From contig NZ_SMZK01000001.1 in NCBI RefSeq assembly GCF_005938085.1, forward strand, positions 1,922,001 through 1,986,000: a stretch of DNA of 64,000 bases, in the 5' to 3' direction. Positions 1 through 8,317 of the stretch are shown here, one piece after another (the stretch's first letter is position 1; every line of letters begins with the position of its first letter). This DNA is from Haloterrigena sp. H1 (GTDB lineage: Archaea > Halobacteriota > Halobacteria > Halobacteriales > Natrialbaceae). A program made the translations under genes and the position numbers. Under the pieces are notes generated by a model, which made no database searches, was not told the origin of the DNA, and was given only the letters and a program-made list of their open reading frames with translations.

Positions 1-1333
1 AGGCACCGCCCAGCCCGAGCATCGCGACGGTCTGGCCGGGCTTGGCGTCGGCGACCTCGAACTCACTCTCGCCGTGGAAGAAGACGTAGTAGCCGAGCTT
101 GATGAACGAGAGGAGCGTGCCGATCGCGCCGAGCCAAAGCAGCCAGTACAGCGCCTGGTACTCGGGCTGGCCGTAGTAGTGGGGATCGGGGTTCGCCGCG
201 TCGAAGAGCATCCCCTTACTCACGTAGCCGTTGAAGCCCGGAATCGCAGTGATCGAGAGCGCGCCGAGCCCGTACCCGATCGTGGTCAGCGGCATCTCGC
301 GCCAGAGCCCGCCGAGCTTATAGAGGTCCTCCTCGCCGGTCCGGTAGATGACGACGCCGACGGCCATGAACAGCAGGCTCTTGAAGAGGATGTTGTTGAA
401 CAGGTGCGACAGCGCGCCGGCGACGGCAATCTCGGAGGACATCGCCGCGCCCATACCGATCCCAGCCACGATGTACCCGAGCTGGGCTTGAATGTGGTAG
501 GACAGCAGCGCCCGCATATCGTGTTGCAACAGAGCGAACGTCGCGCCGTAGACGGCCATCAGCCCGCCCATGTACGCGACGTAGATCGCCAGGTCGCTCT
601 CGCTCCCGATCGGGAACGCCCGGTAGAGGATGAACGCGCTCGTCTTGGTCGTATAGACCGAGAGGAACACCGAGGCCGCGATATGCGGTCGCGGGTAGGT
701 GTCGGGCAGCCAGGTGTGGACGCCGATGAAGGCGACGTTGACGCCCATCCCGAGCACTGCAAGCAACGCTGGAATGCCGGTGGCGATCCCGGTTTCAGTA
801 TAAATGAACGTCCCGGTCTGGACGTAGTGAGCGGCGATCGCCAGCATCACGAGCACGCCACCGGTGCCGTGGAAGAGCGCGTATCGGAAGCCGGCCCGGA
901 CCGCCTCGCCACCGTACTGCCAGACGACGAGCGTGCTGGTCACGGCCATTAGCTCCCACATGAACAGGAGCACGAGCCAGTCGCCGGCGAAGGCCGCGCC
1001 GATCGACGAAGAGACGTAGACGAGCGCCAATGCGACGAGCGTCTTGCTGGCCTCGCTCGAGTACGCGTAGATGACGCTACAGATCCCCAAAAAGCCGAGT
1101 CCGAGCCCGACCATCCTGGAGAAGTCGTCGACGTAGTAGGGAACGACCTCGAAGCCGAGGAACGTCCCGCCCAGATGCTCCCCACCGGGTGCGACCAGCG
1201 AAATCGCCAGCACGGCCGCGAGACTCAACGCACCGACAGCGAAGCCGGCGATTCGGGGCAGGACGAGGACGAGCAGTGCCGCCACAAAGACGAGAAGCGG
1301 CGGGTACGCCAGCGAGAGGAGTTCGAGTTCCAT
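1..1333 (-). CDS. mnhD: Mrp-type antiporter D-like subunit (proton-conducting membrane transporter), 3' end outside window
   Basis: The N-terminal 444 residues are visible; the rest lies beyond the left edge. It is a polytopic NuoL/M/N (MrpD) family protein. The conserved transmembrane glutamate is at E127 (context FMWELMA), and HTWLPDTYPRPH marks the proton-channel core. In this family such subunits conduct H+ in exchange for Na+ or other cations across the cytoplasmic membrane. The ATG at 1331-1333 overlaps the TAA of the preceding gene by one base (TAATG), so it is translationally coupled and is the last visible gene of the operon. It is one of three D-like subunits here. Which ion it couples to cannot be read from the sequence. 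Confidence 0.88.
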   Translation of the reverse strand, partial: MELELLSLAYPPLLVFVAALLVLVLPRIAGFAVGALSLAAVLAISLVAPGGEHLGGTFLGFEVVPYYVDDFSRMVGLGLGFLGICSVIYAYSSEASKTLVALALVYVSSSIGAAFAGDWLVLLFMWELMAVTSTLVVWQYGGEAVRAGFRYALFHGTGGVLVMLAIAAHYVQTGTFIYTETGIATGIPALLAVLGMGVNVAFIGVHTWLPDTYPRPHIAASVFLSVYTTKTSAFILYRAFPIGSESDLAIYVAYMGGLMAVYGATFALLQHDMRALLSYHIQAQLGYIVAGIGMGAAMSSEIAVAGALSHLFNNILFKSLLFMAVGVVIYRTGEEDLYKLGGLWREMPLTTIGYGLGALSITAIPGFNGYVSKGMLFDAANPDPHYYGQPEYQALYWLLWLGAIGTLLSFIKLGYYVFFHGESEFEVADAKPGQTVAMLGLGGA

Positions 1334-3306
1334 TAGTTGGTCACCTCCGTCATGAGCTCATCGAACGGCACGTCGCCGAGTTGCTCGAAGGGCATCCCGA
1401 AGACGCCTTCGACGATCTGCATCGCCAACTCGAGGAAGACCGCGTAGTCGGGACCGATCCCGAGGACGATTGCGCCGGTGGCGATGACGGCGATCGGTGC
1501 GAGCATGAGCCACGTGCTCTCTGTTCGCGGCGAGCGACGTGGCCAGCCACCGGCCGGCGGGCCACCGGTGAGGTGGTCGTCGTGGTCGCCGTGGTGATCG
1601 ACGGCGGCGACGGCATCGTCGTGATCGTCGTGGTCGTCACGGGTGCTGGCCTCGGCCGCTTGCGTATCGGTGGACTGGCTCGATGCGTCCGTGCCATCGG
1701 CGGTCGTATGATCGCTTGGATATTTGTCGACAGCGTATTCGTAGTCATCCGTGTCGGCTGCGTGTGGCTCGTTCTCGATACCGGACGTGTCAGCGGGCTC
1801 GCCGCCATCGGCGGCGACGCTCTCGTCATCCGAGGTAGTAACGTACGACTGGATGAGGCCCCCCTCCGGGAACTCGAGTAAGGGTTTGGCGTCGTGGCGG
1901 TCCTCGCTCTCGAAGAAGGCAGTGTAGACGACCGGCCAGAAGTACGCGATGTTGAGCACGGCCGAGAGCAGGAGTGCACCGGCAAACAGCCAGTAGCTGC
2001 CGCCGACGTCGCCGGCCCCGATCAGCATGTAGAACTTGCTGACGAAGCCGGCGATCGGTGGCAGCCCGGCCATCCCTGCGGCACCGATGGTAAAGGCGCT
2101 CATCGTCAGCGGCATCCGTTTACCGATGCCGGCCATCTCACTGATGTAGTCGGTGTGGGTCTCGACGTGAATCGAACCTGCACAGAAGAACAGCGTGAGC
2201 TTTGCGAACGCGTGTGCGGGGATGTGGAACAGTGCCCCGACGATCGCGTAGGGATGCAGCAGTGAGAGCCCGAGCACGATGTAGGAGAGCTGTGCCGTCG
2301 TCGAGTAGGCCAGCCGGCGCTTGAGGTGGTCTTTGCGCATCGCGATGATACTCGCTGCGGTCAGCGTGAACGCCGCAACGATAGCTACCGGGATGTTCAG
2401 CCCGACCTCGCCGATCCCCGGGACGTCAAGTGGGAGGTCGTAGATCAGCCCAGGGCCGTAGACCTCGAGGATTACACGGGCGACACCGAACGCGCCGGAT
2501 TTGACGACCGCGACCGCGTGGAGCAGCCCGGAGACAGGCGTCGGCGCGACCATCGCGTCGGCGAGCCAGGAGTGCAGCGGCATCAGCGCGGCCTTGACGC
2601 CGAAGCCGGCGATCAGCAGGAAAAAGGCCGCCTGTGCGTAGACCGGCTCGGCCTGCGCGGCTGTTGCGAGTGCGTCTATGCCACCTGCCTCGAAGGCGAG
2701 CGTCGGACCCCCGCCGACCAGGCTCGTCAGCCAGTAGATCATGACCGTCCCCGCGAGCAGGAAGACCCCACCGCCGAAGAACGTGTAGGTGAGGTACTTC
2801 CGGCCGGCGATGCGGGCCTCGGCGTCCTCGTTGTGGGCGACTAACGGATAGGTGACGAGCGACAGCAACTCGTAGAAGACGAAGATCGTCACCAGATTCG
2901 CCGCGAAGGCGATCCCGACGGCAGCCGAGAGGCTGGCCGCGAACGAGGCGAAAAAGCGGGTCTGATTGTGTTCGGACAGCCCGCGCATGTAGCCCGCGGC
3001 ATAGAACGACGTGAAGATCCAGAGGAAACTCGCCAGCAGGGCAAAGAAGATCCCCAGTGGATCGGCACGCAGGGCGAAGTCGATGCCCTCGAGGAACTGG
3101 ATTCCCGTCGACTCTTTGAGACTCCACTGGAAGACGGTGCCGTCCATGACGGCGGGGAGCATGCTGACGACGAGCCCGAACTTCGTCAGGGCAGCCAGCA
3201 CGGACCACCCCTCGCGAAGGTTCGGGCGACGATGCGACGCGACGATCAGCACGATCGCGACGGCCGAGACGAGCACGGCAGCGAGCGGACGGATATCTGC
3301 AACCAT
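1333..3306 (-). CDS. mnhD: Mrp-type antiporter D-like subunit with acidic, histidine-rich cytoplasmic-type insert
   Basis: This is a 657-residue NuoL/MrpD-family transporter. The channel glutamate is E146 (VFYELLSL), the lysine K238 sits in FGVKAALMPLHSW, and there are about 12 or more hydrophobic helices. Between the last core helix (about residue 465) and a final helix (about 596-620) lies a hydrophilic insert, residues 485-595. The insert is rich in Asp/Glu and ends in a His/Asp cluster (residues 557-578, eight His, genome 1573-1638). Most MrpD proteins are nearer 500 residues, so the insert accounts for the extra length. The stop codon is immediately followed or overlapped by neighbours on both sides (TAA/ATG), as in a tightly coupled operon. 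The role of the insert is unknown; metal or pH sensing is only a guess. Confidence 0.88.
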   Translation of the reverse strand: MVADIRPLAAVLVSAVAIVLIVASHRRPNLREGWSVLAALTKFGLVVSMLPAVMDGTVFQWSLKESTGIQFLEGIDFALRADPLGIFFALLASFLWIFTSFYAAGYMRGLSEHNQTRFFASFAASLSAAVGIAFAANLVTIFVFYELLSLVTYPLVAHNEDAEARIAGRKYLTYTFFGGGVFLLAGTVMIYWLTSLVGGGPTLAFEAGGIDALATAAQAEPVYAQAAFFLLIAGFGVKAALMPLHSWLADAMVAPTPVSGLLHAVAVVKSGAFGVARVILEVYGPGLIYDLPLDVPGIGEVGLNIPVAIVAAFTLTAASIIAMRKDHLKRRLAYSTTAQLSYIVLGLSLLHPYAIVGALFHIPAHAFAKLTLFFCAGSIHVETHTDYISEMAGIGKRMPLTMSAFTIGAAGMAGLPPIAGFVSKFYMLIGAGDVGGSYWLFAGALLLSAVLNIAYFWPVVYTAFFESEDRHDAKPLLEFPEGGLIQSYVTTSDDESVAADGGEPADTSGIENEPHAADTDDYEYAVDKYPSDHTTADGTDASSQSTDTQAAEASTRDDHDDHDDAVAAVDHHGDHDDHLTGGPPAGGWPRRSPRTESTWLMLAPIAVIATGAIVLGIGPDYAVFLELAMQIVEGVFGMPFEQLGDVPFDELMTEVTN

Positions 3307-4821
3307 TTAGTTGAACACCTCCATAAGGAACGGCTCGAGCAGCCCGGCGATCGTTCCGCCGGCGAAGCCGAGTGCGACGGCACCAACGGCGGCGATGACG
3401 ACGATCGCGAGCATGCCGACCGAGACAGTCGTGTCACCGCCGTCGGTCGCGACCGGCTCCGTCGTGCGGGGCCAGTCGAGCGCCGCTGGTGGCGTGAAGT
3501 ACATCTTCTCGAGCAGGCGGGCGGCGTAGGCCAGCGTCAGCATGGTACTGAGGAAGATCACGGCGGCGACGGGCCACAGTTCCGACTGGACGGCACCCAG
3601 TGCGATGTACCACTTGCCGACGAATCCGACGCCCGGCGGGACGCCGACGAGCGAGAGCAAGAGGACGGAAATTGCGCCGGCGACGACCGGCCGCTGTTTA
3701 GCGAGCCCAGCGTACTCGTCGACGGTGCGAGCACCGTAACTCCGCGCGACGAGTGCGACCCCCAAGAAGAGCCCGGCTTTCAGCAGGCCGTGGCCGATGA
3801 GGTGGATCGCAGCACCGATAAAGGCCGTCTCGGAGTTGCCGGCGATGACGACGCCATAGGCGGCCATGACGAGGCCGAACTGCGAGACCGACGAGTAGGC
3901 GAGCATCCGTTTGACCTCGGTCTGGATGACGGCGAGTACCGTTCCCGCAAGGACGCTCACGCAGCCGATCGTGAGGACGATCGTGGCCGCGTTTGGCATC
4001 GTGGTGAGATAGTCGACGCCGAAGACGGTCACGATCAGCCGGCCGAAGGCGTAGGCGGACGCCGTCGAGACGAGCGCGGCGATCAGCGGCGTCACGCCGT
4101 CGGGGGCCTGCTGATAGGCGCTTGGCTGCCAGGTGTGCAGCGGCCACTGGGCGACCTTGGTGGTGAAGCCGACGACGATGAATCCGAAGCCGGCCCGGAT
4201 CAGCGTGGGTCGTTCCGCCGCCGGGATCGCCGTGGCGAGCTCGATCATGTTGAGCGTCCCCGTCGCCATCAGCACGAAGGCGACACCGATCAGATACATC
4301 GACGCAGCCATCGTCCCCAGGATCAGGTACTTCAGCGCGGCGACCGCCGACTCGGGGCCGTCGCCGCTTGCCACCAGCGCGTAGGTCGCGATGCTCGTGA
4401 TCTCGAGGAAGACGAACAGGTTGAACACGTCGCCGGTCAGGGTGATCCCGAGCAGCCCACCGGTCAGCAGCAGGTAGGCGGTATAGAACGTGTTTCCACG
4501 CGGCCCGCCCTGGCGCGTATAGACGAGGACGCCGGTGGCAACCGCCGTCACGAGCAGGGCGATCAGGACCGAGAACTGGTCGGCGACGAGTTGGATCCCG
4601 TAGGTCTGCGGATAGCCGCCCAGTTCGTGGGTGATCGGGGCGTCGGTGCCGGTGTAAACGGCGCTCGCGAGGGCAACGGCAGCGCCGAAGAGGGCAGTGG
4701 TCGTGACCGCGGCGATAGGCCAGCCAGTCCGGTCGGTCCAGAGCCCGAGGACGATCGGCAGCGTTGCTGCCAGCAGTGGCGCGGCGATCAACAGCGGGAG
4801 GAGCAGGTCGACGTTACTCAT
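3307..4821 (-). CDS. mnhD: Mrp-type antiporter subunit D
   Basis: This 504-residue polytopic protein is of standard MrpD length. It has the channel motif FVFLEITSIATYAL, with the conserved Glu, and WPLHTWQPSAYQQAP. I chose the ATG at 4821 over the GTG at 4827 because the ATG overlaps the previous gene's stop in an ATGAGTAA arrangement (8-base overlap with the mnhC-like gene). It sits third from the 3' end of the visible operon and is followed directly by a second D-like gene. It is probably the orthodox MrpD partner of the MrpC/NuoK-like subunit just upstream. Confidence 0.9.
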   Translation of the reverse strand: MSNVDLLLPLLIAAPLLAATLPIVLGLWTDRTGWPIAAVTTTALFGAAVALASAVYTGTDAPITHELGGYPQTYGIQLVADQFSVLIALLVTAVATGVLVYTRQGGPRGNTFYTAYLLLTGGLLGITLTGDVFNLFVFLEITSIATYALVASGDGPESAVAALKYLILGTMAASMYLIGVAFVLMATGTLNMIELATAIPAAERPTLIRAGFGFIVVGFTTKVAQWPLHTWQPSAYQQAPDGVTPLIAALVSTASAYAFGRLIVTVFGVDYLTTMPNAATIVLTIGCVSVLAGTVLAVIQTEVKRMLAYSSVSQFGLVMAAYGVVIAGNSETAFIGAAIHLIGHGLLKAGLFLGVALVARSYGARTVDEYAGLAKQRPVVAGAISVLLLSLVGVPPGVGFVGKWYIALGAVQSELWPVAAVIFLSTMLTLAYAARLLEKMYFTPPAALDWPRTTEPVATDGGDTTVSVGMLAIVVIAAVGAVALGFAGGTIAGLLEPFLMEVFN

Positions 4822-5185
4822 CGGCACGCACCTCCCGAAGCGTGTCCTCGCGGAGCGTCCCGTACTCCGCGTAGATGCGGATGACCAGCGCCAGTCCGAC
4901 CGCCGTTAGCGCGATACCGACGACGATGGCGGTCAGGACGATGACCTGGGGCAGCGGGCTCGCGACCATGAGTTCGCCGGGATTCTCCGCGTGGGGGACG
5001 ATCGGCGCCGAGCCGCCCTCGATGTAGGCCATCGAGATGAAAAACAGGAAGATGGCCGTCTGGAAGAGACTCACGCCGATCAGTTTCTTCACGAGGTTTT
5101 CGCTGGCGATCGTCATGTAGATCCCGATCCCGAGCAATACGAACACTAAGACGTACGTGTAGTAGTTCGTCAGGAACTCAATCAT
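4814..5185 (-). CDS. mnhC: Mrp-type antiporter subunit C (NuoK-like)
   Basis: This small 123-residue membrane protein has three predicted helices and belongs to the NuoK/MrpC family. The membrane glutamate/lysine context IASENLVKKLIGVSLFQTA and the loop PLPQVIVLTAIVVG are characteristic. It is slightly longer than many MrpC proteins because of a charged C-terminal tail. It overlaps the MnhB-like gene by 8 bases at its start and the D subunit by 8 bases at its end. It is expected to be a structural and channel-forming part of the multi-subunit antiporter. Confidence 0.9.
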   Translation of the reverse strand: MIEFLTNYYTYVLVFVLLGIGIYMTIASENLVKKLIGVSLFQTAIFLFFISMAYIEGGSAPIVPHAENPGELMVASPLPQVIVLTAIVVGIALTAVGLALVIRIYAEYGTLREDTLREVRADE

Positions 5186-5687
5186 CGTCGCTCACCTCCC
5201 GGTCGGTCGACGCCTCGCGGCCACCGGTTCCACTCGGGCGCTCGGGCGTGAACCCGGCCGCCATCGAGAAAAACAGGGAGATCATCACACCCGAAACGAT
5301 CAGCGAGATGCCGGCGATCTCGATGGCCTCGAGCCCCCACTTGGGTTTGATGTGGAAGACTTCTTTGAGCTGGTAGAACTCGAGGAAGTTCCCGCCAAGC
5401 GCGATCATCCCGAGACCGATCGCGCCGAAGATGACGACGCCGCCGGTGATGAGGCCGACGAGAAACGAGTTGCGAAGCCACTGACGGGTGGGTTCGATGC
5501 CAAAAGCGAAAGCGAGCATGAGGACCGTGACGCCGACGATGGTCCCACCCTGGAAACCGCCACCGGGGGCACCGCCCCCGTGGAAGGTCATGAACAGCCC
5601 GTAGGTGAGCGTAAACGGTGCGATGATCTTTACGGCGGTCATGATCACCTGGCTCTCGGTGTAGGTATCGTCGTAGGGATCAGACAT
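5178..5687 (-). CDS. mnhB: Mrp-type antiporter subunit B (MnhB domain)
   Basis: This 169-residue protein has four hydrophobic helices and the MnhB signature FHGGGAPGGGFQGG near residue 40, followed by a hydrophilic acidic tail. MnhB subunits are required for Mrp complex assembly and antiport in bacteria. The start codon directly follows the stop of the DUF4040 protein (TGA then ATG, no gap), and the stop overlaps mnhC. Nothing unusual was seen. Confidence 0.9.
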   Translation of the reverse strand: MSDPYDDTYTESQVIMTAVKIIAPFTLTYGLFMTFHGGGAPGGGFQGGTIVGVTVLMLAFAFGIEPTRQWLRNSFLVGLITGGVVIFGAIGLGMIALGGNFLEFYQLKEVFHIKPKWGLEAIEIAGISLIVSGVMISLFFSMAAGFTPERPSGTGGREASTDREVSDDD

Positions 5688-6227
5688 TCAGGCGAACACC
5701 TCGCGTTTCAAGACCAGCAGCGTCGAGACACCAGCAGCGAAGACGACGACCGCTTCGCCGAAGGTGTCGAACCCACGGTAGGCGGCGAGCACGGAGGTGA
5801 CGGCGTTCTCGACGCCCGTTTGGGCGTACGTCTCCTGGATGTAGTGTTGGGTTACGTCGGGATTCGACCAGACTGGCGTCTCCGTGATTCCGACGGGGTA
5901 CATCTCGGGCACGACGGCGACACAGAGTAAGAGGACGAGCGCGCCGACGACGGCGACCGCCGGTAGGTGAATCCGCTCGCGGAGCTGGTCGGTCGAGGGT
6001 CGTGTCGTCCGGGCGATCGTCAGTAACAACAGCAGCGTCGTCACGCCGGCGCCGATCGCGGCCTCGGTCATCGCCACGTCGGGTGCCAGCAGGAACGTAT
6101 AGAGGATCGCCATGCCGAGACTGTAGGCTCCGAAGACGATGATCACGGAGAGCACGTCCCGGAACAGCGCCGTCGCGACCGCTGTCGCAAGGATGAACAC
6201 CGCGAGCGTGTACGCGAGGACACTCAT
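5688..6227 (-). CDS. DUF4040 / MbhD-MbhE-like subunit of Mrp-type antiporter (MnhA C-terminal equivalent)
   Basis: This 179-residue membrane protein corresponds to the C-terminal part of MrpA, which is split off as a separate gene in archaea. The first half carries the DUF4040/MbhD segment (LGMAILYTFLLAPDVAMTEA). The second half carries an MbhE-like segment (NAVTSVLAAYRGFDTFGEA) and a last helix. The ATG overlaps the mnhG stop (ATGA). It lies between mnhG and mnhB, matching the usual gene order of archaeal Mrp/Mbh-type modules. Confidence 0.85.
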   Translation of the reverse strand: MSVLAYTLAVFILATAVATALFRDVLSVIIVFGAYSLGMAILYTFLLAPDVAMTEAAIGAGVTTLLLLLTIARTTRPSTDQLRERIHLPAVAVVGALVLLLCVAVVPEMYPVGITETPVWSNPDVTQHYIQETYAQTGVENAVTSVLAAYRGFDTFGEAVVVFAAGVSTLLVLKREVFA

Positions 6228-6580
6228 CGCGTCTCACCCTCGCTTTCGACAGCGGTCTCGGCGTCGTCGGGCTCCTCTGTGAGGATGGGGGCGACCCCCG
6301 TCTCGGCCGCGGAGCGTGCGATCGCGTGAGCCGCCGTCGGGTTCGTGATGAACACGAAAAACAGCAGTAAGACGGTATAGACCGTCGCGTGCTGCCAGCC
6401 GAAGGCGACAGCGACGGCAGCCAGTGCGAATCCGGCACCGAGCGTGTCCGTCTGGGAGGCAGTGTGGGCTCGCGCGTAGATGTCCGGCAGGCGGAGCACG
6501 CCGACCGTCGAGACGAGTGTAAAGAACACGCCGAGTCCGAGGAGGACGACGATCACCCAGAATCGGATCGTCTCGATCAC
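6224..6580 (-). CDS. mnhG: Mrp-type antiporter subunit G
   Basis: This 118-residue protein has three helices and the MnhG/MrpG pattern GVLRLPDIYARAHTASQTDT, followed by an acidic tail. The start is GTG at 6580, chosen because it forms a GTGA overlap with the mnhF stop. Longer open frames upstream are out of context. Its own stop overlaps the next ATG (ATGA). MnhG is a conserved accessory subunit of the Mrp complex. Confidence 0.9.
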   Translation of the reverse strand: MIETIRFWVIVVLLGLGVFFTLVSTVGVLRLPDIYARAHTASQTDTLGAGFALAAVAVAFGWQHATVYTVLLLFFVFITNPTAAHAIARSAAETGVAPILTEEPDDAETAVESEGETR

Positions 6581-6858
6581 AGCACACCACCTCGCTCGAC
6601 GGTGAACTTCGAGATAGCGATCGACATCAGGAAGTTCAACAGCGCGTAGATCAGCGCCACGTCGAGAAACCACGCCTGATCGAGCCCCGCTGCTAGCAGG
6701 GCAAGGATGACGACCGTGTTCGTCCCGAGGACGTTGACCGCCAGCAGCCGATCCTGCGTCGTCGGGCCGACGACGGCACGATAGAACATCGCGATCGCGA
6801 GCACGACGAAGGCGGCGGCCCCGCCGAGGAACACCGTCTCGAGCGACCACGGCGTCAC
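6577..6858 (-). CDS. mnhF: Mrp-type antiporter subunit F
   Basis: This 93-residue protein has three transmembrane helices of the MnhF/PhaF family. The polar motif GPTTQDRLLAVNVLGTN and the conserved aspartate in FLDVALIYALLNF are both present. GTG start, overlapping the stop of the MnhE-like gene by 4 bases (GTGA). Its place between E and G is canonical. Confidence 0.9.
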   Translation of the reverse strand: MTPWSLETVFLGGAAAFVVLAIAMFYRAVVGPTTQDRLLAVNVLGTNTVVILALLAAGLDQAWFLDVALIYALLNFLMSIAISKFTVERGGVL

Positions 6859-7922
6859 AGTTCTTCACCTCCGACGATCTCGGCGTCGTCGCGTTCACGC
6901 GGCGAAGGGATCGCCGCAGCGTCGCGGCCATAGAAGACAAAGCGGATCCCGCGCTCTAGGCCGCCGTCGAACAGGTCTTCGCGAGCGTCGGGGATCAGCG
7001 AATGGACGAGGAGCTCCTGGTTGGTTGCCCGAACCGTGAGCGTCCCCGGCGTGAGCGTAATGCTGTTTGCCAGCGCGGTCAGCGGCAGACCACCCCGGAC
7101 GCGTGAATTGACTCGGCTCAGCGAGGGCTCGATCGGCATCGACGGCCGGAGGATCACCGCCGAGACGGCGATGTTGGCTTTGAGAATCTCCCAGAGGAGA
7201 TACGGGACGTACAGCGCGAACCGGACGACCCGGATGGGTGACTGGACCCGATCGAGCGGCACGGTAAACGTCACCTGCGCGAGCGAAACGGCAGCGATAC
7301 CAGCGACCGCCGCGCCGGTGACCAGATCGAACCAGTAGGTCGGATCGCCGAGGACGAGATAGAACCCATAGGAGATCCAGAACATCGCAAACAGCCGATC
7401 GAAGTCTTCAGTCCCGCCGACGAGCCGACCACGACGCGCCTGTCGTTCAACCGGTGCCTCGTCGTAGGTCAGCCCGATCCGCTCGAGTTCGCGCTCGAGG
7501 GGCTGGAGCAGCTGTGCGGTGACGCCGGGCTGATACTCCGGATCGATGACGAGACGGTCGATCCCGTGATCGGCGGCGTAGGCGTCGAAGATCTCGGCGT
7601 AGTCCCGGGGTCCGAAAAGGTACTCGTCGACGCCGATCGTTGCCGTCTCGATCGTCACATCGGCGCTGCCGGCGTCTTCCTCGACCCAGCTTCGCGCCCG
7701 CGAGAGCAGGTTCTCGGCATCGTCGCGATACCGGTCGCTCTCGGGTACGTCGGCGTCATATGGCATCGCGACGACGAGGTGACACTCGAGGGAATCGGCG
7801 TCATCGAGTCCGGACTGGACGGCGTAACCGACCGTCTGCCGGACGGTCACCGTGTCCGACAGCGGGACGAGCAGGCGCTCAACCGCCACGGTGGCTCCCT
7901 CCTGGTGACCGTCGGTGGACAT
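6855..7922 (-). CDS. mnhE: UspA-like domain fused to Mrp-type antiporter subunit E
   Basis: This 355-residue protein is about twice the size of stand-alone MnhE. Residues 1-165 are soluble and look like a universal-stress-protein (UspA) fold (VERLLVPLSDTVTVRQTVGYA at the start, DRLVIDPEYQPG near residue 125). Residues 175-330 are MnhE: two helices, VRFALYVPYLLWEILKANI, then the soluble TLTPGTLTVRA segment. It is the first gene of the operon. The gap to the divergent cbtB is about 210 bases and must hold both promoters. A weak minus-strand box, ATAACGAAA, lies at 7973-7981. UspA domains often bind nucleotides, so a regulatory role is possible but not shown. Confidence 0.87.
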   Translation of the reverse strand: MSTDGHQEGATVAVERLLVPLSDTVTVRQTVGYAVQSGLDDADSLECHLVVAMPYDADVPESDRYRDDAENLLSRARSWVEEDAGSADVTIETATIGVDEYLFGPRDYAEIFDAYAADHGIDRLVIDPEYQPGVTAQLLQPLERELERIGLTYDEAPVERQARRGRLVGGTEDFDRLFAMFWISYGFYLVLGDPTYWFDLVTGAAVAGIAAVSLAQVTFTVPLDRVQSPIRVVRFALYVPYLLWEILKANIAVSAVILRPSMPIEPSLSRVNSRVRGGLPLTALANSITLTPGTLTVRATNQELLVHSLIPDAREDLFDGGLERGIRFVFYGRDAAAIPSPRERDDAEIVGGEEL

Positions 7923-8134
7923 TCATGACTGTCGTTGTTAGTCAACTCAAACGGTAGCCGTGGGAAAACGATTTCGTTATGAACCAGCAGTCGCGTGTTC
8001 CCACGGATTCCGCAAGCCATTCGTGACATTCCGGTCGCGTCTTCGTCGAACGGTTGACGGGAGTGAAATCAGCCGCTGGTGGTGAGAGATCGGTAGCTTT
8101 ACAATACGAGTTTCAATAGAACAAGCTGACTTGT

Positions 8135-8317
8135 ATGACAGCGGAAACCATTCACGACCGACTCGGAACCGCACGTGACGATCTCACGACTGCACAGCTA
8201 CTGACCGTCTTCGCGTTCGTCGCAGCATCGACGTTCGCGCTGCTGTTCGTTCAGGAACCGCTCGTTCACGACTCAATGCACAACTTCCGACACGCTGTCG
8301 GCGTCGTCTGTCACTGA
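8135..8317 (+). CDS. cbtB: CbtB, small subunit of predicted cobalt transporter
   Basis: This 60-residue protein has one transmembrane helix (about residues 22-42) followed by PLVHDSMHNFRHAVGVVCH, the CbtB histidine-rich tail. CbtAB is a predicted cobalt uptake system usually linked to cobalamin synthesis. A TATA-like stretch TTTACAATAC lies at about 8098-8107, about 28 bases before the ATG, suggesting a leaderless transcript. The stop overlaps the cbtA ATG (TGATG). Confidence 0.85.
   Translation: MTAETIHDRLGTARDDLTTAQLLTVFAFVAASTFALLFVQEPLVHDSMHNFRHAVGVVCH

Noticed and set aside
2968..4884. Open frame of 638 codons on the plus strand across the Mrp genes
   Set aside because: Shadow frame opposite well-recognised antiporter subunits.
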